Part shown: in pieces, positions 58,838-64,000 of the stretch
Layout: the number at the start of each line of letters is the position of its first letter
Position numbering within the stretch: the stretch's first letter is position 1
Origin: Vermamoeba vermiformis
Lineage: Eukaryota > Tubulinea > Echinamoebida
Reading direction: 5' to 3'
NCBI GenBank assembly: GCA_045837725.1
Contig: JBEWZL010000244.1
Span: 62,001-126,000 of the forward strand
DNA length: 64,000 bases
Position numbers and translations under genes: made by a program
Notes under the pieces: model-generated
Told to the model about the DNA's origin: nothing
The model's database searches: none
The model's input: the letters and a program-made list of their open reading frames with translations, nothing else

Positions 58838-61800
58838 ATGTCGCAAGAAGACGGAGATCAAGCTACAGCTCCCTACCATTCCGATGACGAGAACGATGAC
58901 AATAATAACGAGAATGTCGAGGCTGAGGCAGGAATTATCGAAAAAATTAGATTAGAGAATTTTATGTGCCATGAGTAAGCTTTTAATTGACACAATAACG
59001 ATAAACGATAGATCCGCTATTCGCAGAAATAATTCTTTCTATATTTACAAAAAAAATATTATTCACACGATAATGGCGAATATATGCAATATTATCCTTT
59101 TGCGATTTTTTTTTGTAACAAGCTAATTATTTTTGCAGTCATCTTGAACTTCAGTTCGGACCAAACGTTAATTTCGTTTGCGGTGTAAATGGAAGTAAGT
59201 ACATGATATTAAGGAAAATAAATTACTGCATTCAAAATTTAATTTGATTCGTTGGAGAGCAGATCGAAAATTTTAAGACTCGGATGTAGCTCCAGAATTA
59301 TTCTTTTTAAATTCTGTTATTCTTTTTATATTACAAATAATTAGTGACTAAAATAAATGCAATAGGTGGCAAGAGCGCGGTGTTAGTAGCGATAACGATT
59401 GCTTTGGGCGCGAAAGCGAGTTTTACCAACAGAGCAGGCAAAATGACTGACTTGATTAAAACTGGCAAGAGGTAATTATATAAGCTAATATTCATTTATA
59501 ATTGCGCCAAAGTCTTTCGGATCGCGCGAGTTGCTTTGACGATCTTGTCAACTAACGCCAATTTAGTTACTGTGCAGTCGCAATTCGCTTACGAAATCGT
59601 GGTGTCGAGGCATACAAACCAGATGTATATGGCAAGTCTATTTGGGTCGAGCGAAGGATTAACAGAGAAGGTGGATCAAGCTACAAACTCAAAGACGAAA
59701 AAGGCAAGAAAAATTTATACCGCAATAGCTTATTAACAGTGCTAACATTTGTTTGTACTTAAAGAGAAGACAGTATCGAACAAGCGTTCAGAATTGAATT
59801 TGATTCTCGAGCAATTCAACATTCAAATTGATAACCCGTGTAATATATTGATGCAAGACAAGGCCCGAGAGTTTTTGGCGAACAGTTCTGCAAACTCTAA
59901 ATATCAGGTACGTGCTTTTAACAATTTTAAAAATGCACGAGTACTCAAGACTAACCTCTATCGCAGTTTTTCTTGGAGGCAACGCAATTAGAGCAAATGC
60001 GAAAAGACCTTCAATTCGTGTCAGAACACATCACGTTAATGAGATCAACGTTGGAAAGAAAGGCCAAGTTACTGCCAGAAATGGAAAATAAAGTCAGAGA
60101 GTACGAACAGGAGCTCGAAGACATCAATCAGCTGGAGCAGATGAAAGGACACTTGAACGAGTTGAAGAATATGGCCGCGTGGGCTATTGTCGTTGACAAA
60201 GAAAAGGAACTCGAGGCCGTTGAGTCCGAGCTCGAGAAACTGAAGAAAGATCTCGACAAGTACATGGGACGACGAGGTCAAGCCACGGTACGTGCACCGT
60301 CATTCTATACTTCGGGTAATATGAACTAACAATTCCATAGAATGACATTGACAAGCTGAAAAAAGCACTGGAGCAGAAGACAGCAGAGGCCACTGAATTA
60401 GCCAAAAAAGTTGAAGCACTCAATGCTGAAATCAATAACATTAACAACGCGCGTAGTGGTCATCAGCGAGAAATTCGTGCAAAGCAAGCTCACCTTCAGA
60501 ACTTGGACAAACAAAAGAAGCACGCGGAGAATCGTTTGAACAACGTAAAGTCTGCCATCAGACAGGAAGAGGACCGTGTGTATTCTGACACTCAGAAGGA
60601 GAAGAACGAGCGTATTGGTCGAATTCAAGAGTTACAGACTGAGCTCAAAGAAAGACAGAAGGACGAGACTAACGTAAGTTACATAATAATAAGCTAGTCT
60701 ATTGTAGAAACTGACACGTGTCGCCAGTTGACAACTGAGTTACGAGCCGTTGAAGAACAACAAAGGGAGTTTGAACGCGAGCTAACGCAACTTGAACGAG
60801 ATATTGGAGAGAAATCGAACAAGCGAAGAGCTATCGATGATCATATCAAGCGCGTCAATGAACAGAAGGCAAACAGAGTTAAAGTCTTTGGCACTCAAAT
60901 GCCCGAGATTATTGCGTTGCTGAACAAGAACAAAGACAAGTTCAGCATTGCTCCGATTGGTCCTTTGGGCTTGCGCATGTCCTTGAAAGATAATGCCTGG
61001 GCTAATGCAATCGAATCCGCCACTGCTGCATCACTGGTACGTCATCCTTAATTAAGTCCTGCATTGTTATTAATCCCGTTGTAGCAATGTTTTATCGTGA
61101 ACAACTATCAAGATGAGCGAACGTTGCGAGACCTGCTGAAAAAAGCAAACCTCCAGTAAGTAGCACTGAAAAACCCGTTTGACGCGTAATCTGATGAATA
61201 TTTAGAGCCCCGCAACTGATCGTCACTGAGTTTTCAAAATCAGTGTACGACATTCCACCTGCCAAGATGCCGGCCAAGGGCTTCAGAACGGTGTTGAGCA
61301 TGATTGAAGCAGACCACCCGATGGTCATCAACGCGCTCATCGATCAAAACAAGATTGAAGCCAAGATCTTGGTTCATGACAGACAACAAGCTCAAAATAT
61401 CATGTTCAATCAACGCCCGCCTAACATCACCGAGTGCTACATTCCTGATGGCTCGCGATTCTTTGTCAGAAACGGAGTTGAAATGAGTGACACGAAGAAA
61501 ATGTTGTCGAAAAGATTGGGTGTTGATTTTGAAGAAAAGCTCAACGAGCTTAACACGGAGAAGGTAAGTTTATTAATACTTCTGCGACATGACCTAATTA
61601 GGAAATTTTACAGCACGCGCTCGACGGTGACATTCAGTCGTTGAAAGAGTCGCACAATTTGAAGAAAAATGAAGAAAAACAGATCCAGATGAAGACTGCA
61701 AAGATCAAGAAGGCGTTGTACGCTGTACAAAAAGAGATTGCAGCGCTCAAGTCCGAGATCCAAGATCTGGAAAATGTGCGTGAAGAAGTCTTGCCGGACA

Positions 61801-63212
61801 TTTCCGAACTCGAAGAAAACAAAAAGGTACGGAAATAAGTGCCATAGTTATATTATATCGTTAGCTGACAACGCATTTAGCGTATTGAAGAAGAGATTGT
61901 CAAGTTCGAACGAGAGCGAATGGAAATTGAAGAAGCGATCGACAGCATCAATTTGAAGGTACGTTATGTCACGGCAATGGCATTAAAAAGTCCATGCGTC
62001 TTAACGGTTTTGTATTCGTAGTCTAAACCATTCATTACCGATCACGACGCGAAGACTAAACAGACACAAGAGTTGTTGAAAAAGTCTGAAAAAGTCGAAA
62101 ATGAAATCACAAACTTGCATCAAGCCATCACAACGATTCAAACGCACTTGGGCAAGTACGAACAGGCCGTGACTAAGTTACAACAAGAAGTACAAGAGAA
62201 GGAAGAGATGAAGGCTAATTTAGAGGCCGAGCTAGAGGACACTTCGGCCAAGGCTGAACGAATCTGTGACCGCGTTGAAGTCACCAAGAGTCACGCGCAG
62301 TTAGACAAGGAGATTGGTGCTCTTGAACGAAACTTGGAAAAAGAGTCGCGAAGGTACGTGCAACCGATATATAGCGCGCCCACGTTATTAATTATGGTGT
62401 ATGTTTAGGCGCCGTACGTTCCAAGAAGTCTCTGAGAACTTCGTCAATGCCAAGAAAGTGTTCAAAACAACGAAGAAAACTATCGACAGAATGTCTCAGT
62501 TCTGCGATGTAAGTGCCATCCACAATACTAAGAATATTAAATTAATACTAATCTGGTTATATAGCACCTCGAGAAAGCATTCAAAGTGCGTGGTAAAATG
62601 TGGGTCCAATTCCGCGCGTCAATCGAACGAAGGTGCAAAATGTTGTTCAACAATTTTTTGTCGCAACGAGGTTACGCTGGCCACGTGGACTTTGATCACG
62701 AGCAAAAAAAGCTTGAGATTAAAGTACAGCTGGAAAGAACACGCGACGAGGCTGTGGCGCAAGACACGCGCTCGTTGTCCGGTGGTGAACGATCATTCTC
62801 GACCGTGTCACTGTTGTTAGCCCTGTGGGAGGCCATGGAGAGTCCGTTCAGAGCCATGGACGAGTTCGACGTGTACATGGTGCGTAGTATAGTGTTGACA
62901 TATATGTCATAGTATTAATATTGTTGCCTATTCTAGGACGCGTTGAACAGAAACTTGAGTGTAAAAATTTTGTTGCAAGCCGCGAAAGAGCACGCGCACC
63001 GTCAGTTCATTTTCATTTCACCTCACGACCTAGGGTACGTATAGCTAATACTAGGCCATAGGGTATATATATACTAATTTTCTTCTTGTAGTGTTGTTAA
63101 GGCCAGCAAACGCGTCAAGATTATTAAGATGCGACCGCCAGAACGTGGATTTGGTCAGCGAACCATTGACGAAACTATTGGTGGAGGACGTGCTAATAGC
63201 GGTGATGATTAA
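58838..63212 (+). CDS. SMC6: SMC6, structural maintenance of chromosomes protein 6
   Basis: About fifteen exons starting MSQEDGDQATAPYHSDDEND. The N-terminal ATPase half has IIEKIRLENFMCHEHLELQF and Walker A GVNGSGKSAVL (split by an intron), then GRAxxF-like AKASFTNRAGK and the SMC6 signature FNIQIDNPCNILMQDKAREF. Long coiled coils flank a hinge (PIGPLGLRMSLKDNAWANAI). The C-terminal half has the ABC signature TRSLSGGERSFSTVSLLLAL and Walker B PFRAMDEFDVYM. It ends RTIDETIGGGRANSGDD. With SMC5 and NSE proteins it holds DNA for recombination repair and fork restart. One intron (59704-59764) starts with GC instead of GT. Confidence 0.95.
59704..59764 (+). other. GC-AG intron in SMC6
   Basis: The donor is AAAAG then GCAAG, the acceptor ACTTAAAG. 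Removing 61 nt joins KLKDEK to EKTVSNKRSELNL in frame and restores the conserved SMC6 order. No usable GT is present at the donor. Confidence 0.7.
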
Positions 63213-63619
63213 CCCAATCGATGTATTATTTATAAAATATCGCAATTTTGAAGACTTTGTTGGTTGTAACAGATGCACGTGTCCCCACAAAACAAAACCT
63301 GTATCATTTTTTTGTGGACATTATTCGCACTTTTTTGACCTTCATGAGCAGTTGTTACTTGGTCAGTGGAAGTGCATCACACGATATTATTTCTAAAGGG
63401 GTGAGTAGGCGGAGCAGCTTCGTGTTGTGTTTTGAGTTGCATTAATTTATTTACAATTCAAATTATTATTTTAATAATTTAATAGAGTTGTTGTGACATG
63501 AGGAAATTTAAATTGAGTTCTATTACTTGCCAAACTCGGATCTGACGAATTTCTTAATTTTTTTAAATATTCCAAAATCACCCAACTAACAATTATTCTC
63601 ATAGACATACACACCACAG
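63213..63619. other. Intergenic: 3' flank of SMC6 and upstream of an F-box gene
   Basis: AT-rich with a run TTATTTACAATTCAAATTATTA. A first exon of the next gene must lie here, since its visible exon has no start codon, but I could not choose one (ATGAGGAAATTTAAA at about 63500 is one option). Confidence 0.4.
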
Positions 63620-64000
63620 TTAAAATACGAATTAATACCCTATTCATTCATCGATGTCACGCCTGTCGAGATTATAACCCACCTCCTGACGAATTATTTG
63701 GATTCAGAGTCGTTCAGCGCTTGTCGCTATGTCTGCCATACCTTCAACGCCATACTTACAACTAAGCCCGAGTTGTATTGGGAGATCCGATACAACCAGT
63801 ATTTTGGCGGCCCAAAGTCAAATCTGCTTAGCTGGAAAGAGGCTTATATGAAAGCTAAGCGAGATCTGCTGCATTTTATGGCCACGACGAAGAAGCGCGA
63901 CTCTTTTTATACTCCACTCCCTTCATTAGACCAAATCTCAATCGCGAGCCTGGATGGGATCGAATCTAACCCTTCCATCTTACACTGGATCATGGTGCAA
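63620..64000 (+). CDS. F-box protein, partial (5' exon uncertain, 3' end beyond window)
   Basis: From a CACAG acceptor the frame reads LKYELIPYSFIDVTPVEIIT then HLLTNYLDSESFSACRYVCH and FNAILTTKPELYWEIRYNQY. This is an F-box-like motif with the W-x-x-x-Y end seen in other F-box genes of this window. The frame stays open to the last base (LDGIESNPSILHWIMVQ). Probably another F-box/repeat substrate receptor. The start codon is not determined. Confidence 0.6.

Overview
This window is nuclear DNA of a compact, intron-rich single-celled eukaryote. Genes lie a few hundred bases apart on both strands. Almost every gene is split by short, AT-rich GT-AG introns, mostly about 45-70 nt, many ending in TAATATTATAG-like sequence. 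The code is standard. Receptor tyrosine-kinase-like genes, F-box/ankyrin and F-box/LRR genes and type I membrane glycoproteins fit a free-living amoeboid protist, Amoebozoa-like, but I cannot name the organism. I saw no viral, LTR or transposase genes and no CRISPR array.

Layout. 1-13.6 kb: a partial F-box/ankyrin gene (-), a tRNA-Lys(CUU) (-) inside a 173-bp exact direct repeat, a secreted parallel beta-helix protein (-), an F-box/ankyrin gene (+), a small three-helix membrane protein (-), a peroxisomal enoyl-CoA hydratase/isomerase (-), a receptor-like kinase (-), gene debris, the second repeat with its tRNA-Lys(CUU), and a FANCF-like gene (-). 13.6-22.2 kb: two paralogous fusion genes in inverted orientation (LOTUS-like, CCCH zinc finger, DEDDy 3'-5' exonuclease, SpoIIIAA/Ycf45-type ATPase). 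They enclose one membrane glycoprotein and are bounded by an exact 51-bp inverted repeat in their promoters. 22.2-33.3 kb: a VAMP7-like SNARE, a GC-richer non-coding island, an eEF1A-type lysine methyltransferase, a VWA protein, CCDC97, ferrochelatase and a short-chain dehydrogenase. 33.4-50.8 kb: F-box/LRR, a nucleotidyltransferase-like protein, a CID/RRM/RS protein (SCAF-like), a HEAT-repeat protein, an F-box protein, a lysosomal-type membrane protein and an EF-hand protein starting with a myristoylation signal. 50.9-64 kb: ORC3, a LIM gene with a tRNA-Lys(UUU) inside its first intron, ALDH7A1, SMC6 and the start of an F-box gene.

Themes. Several genes belong to DNA replication and repair (FANCF-like, ORC3, SMC6), and the exonuclease/ATPase pair may do so too. 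E2F-like boxes (AAAATGGCGGGC, TTCCCGCCAAA) occur in the promoters of the fusion pair and ORC3. The fusion genes are the most novel item: the first half resembles Egalitarian/EXD1-type RNA regulators and the second half is a plastid/bacterial-type ATPase. At RNA level there are introns carrying TGACAC/GTGTCA arrays, two candidate exons consisting only of the ATG, a candidate 20-nt intron and a GC-AG intron. Exon boundaries were inferred by eye from frame continuity and splice consensus. Gene ends are more reliable than every internal junction.
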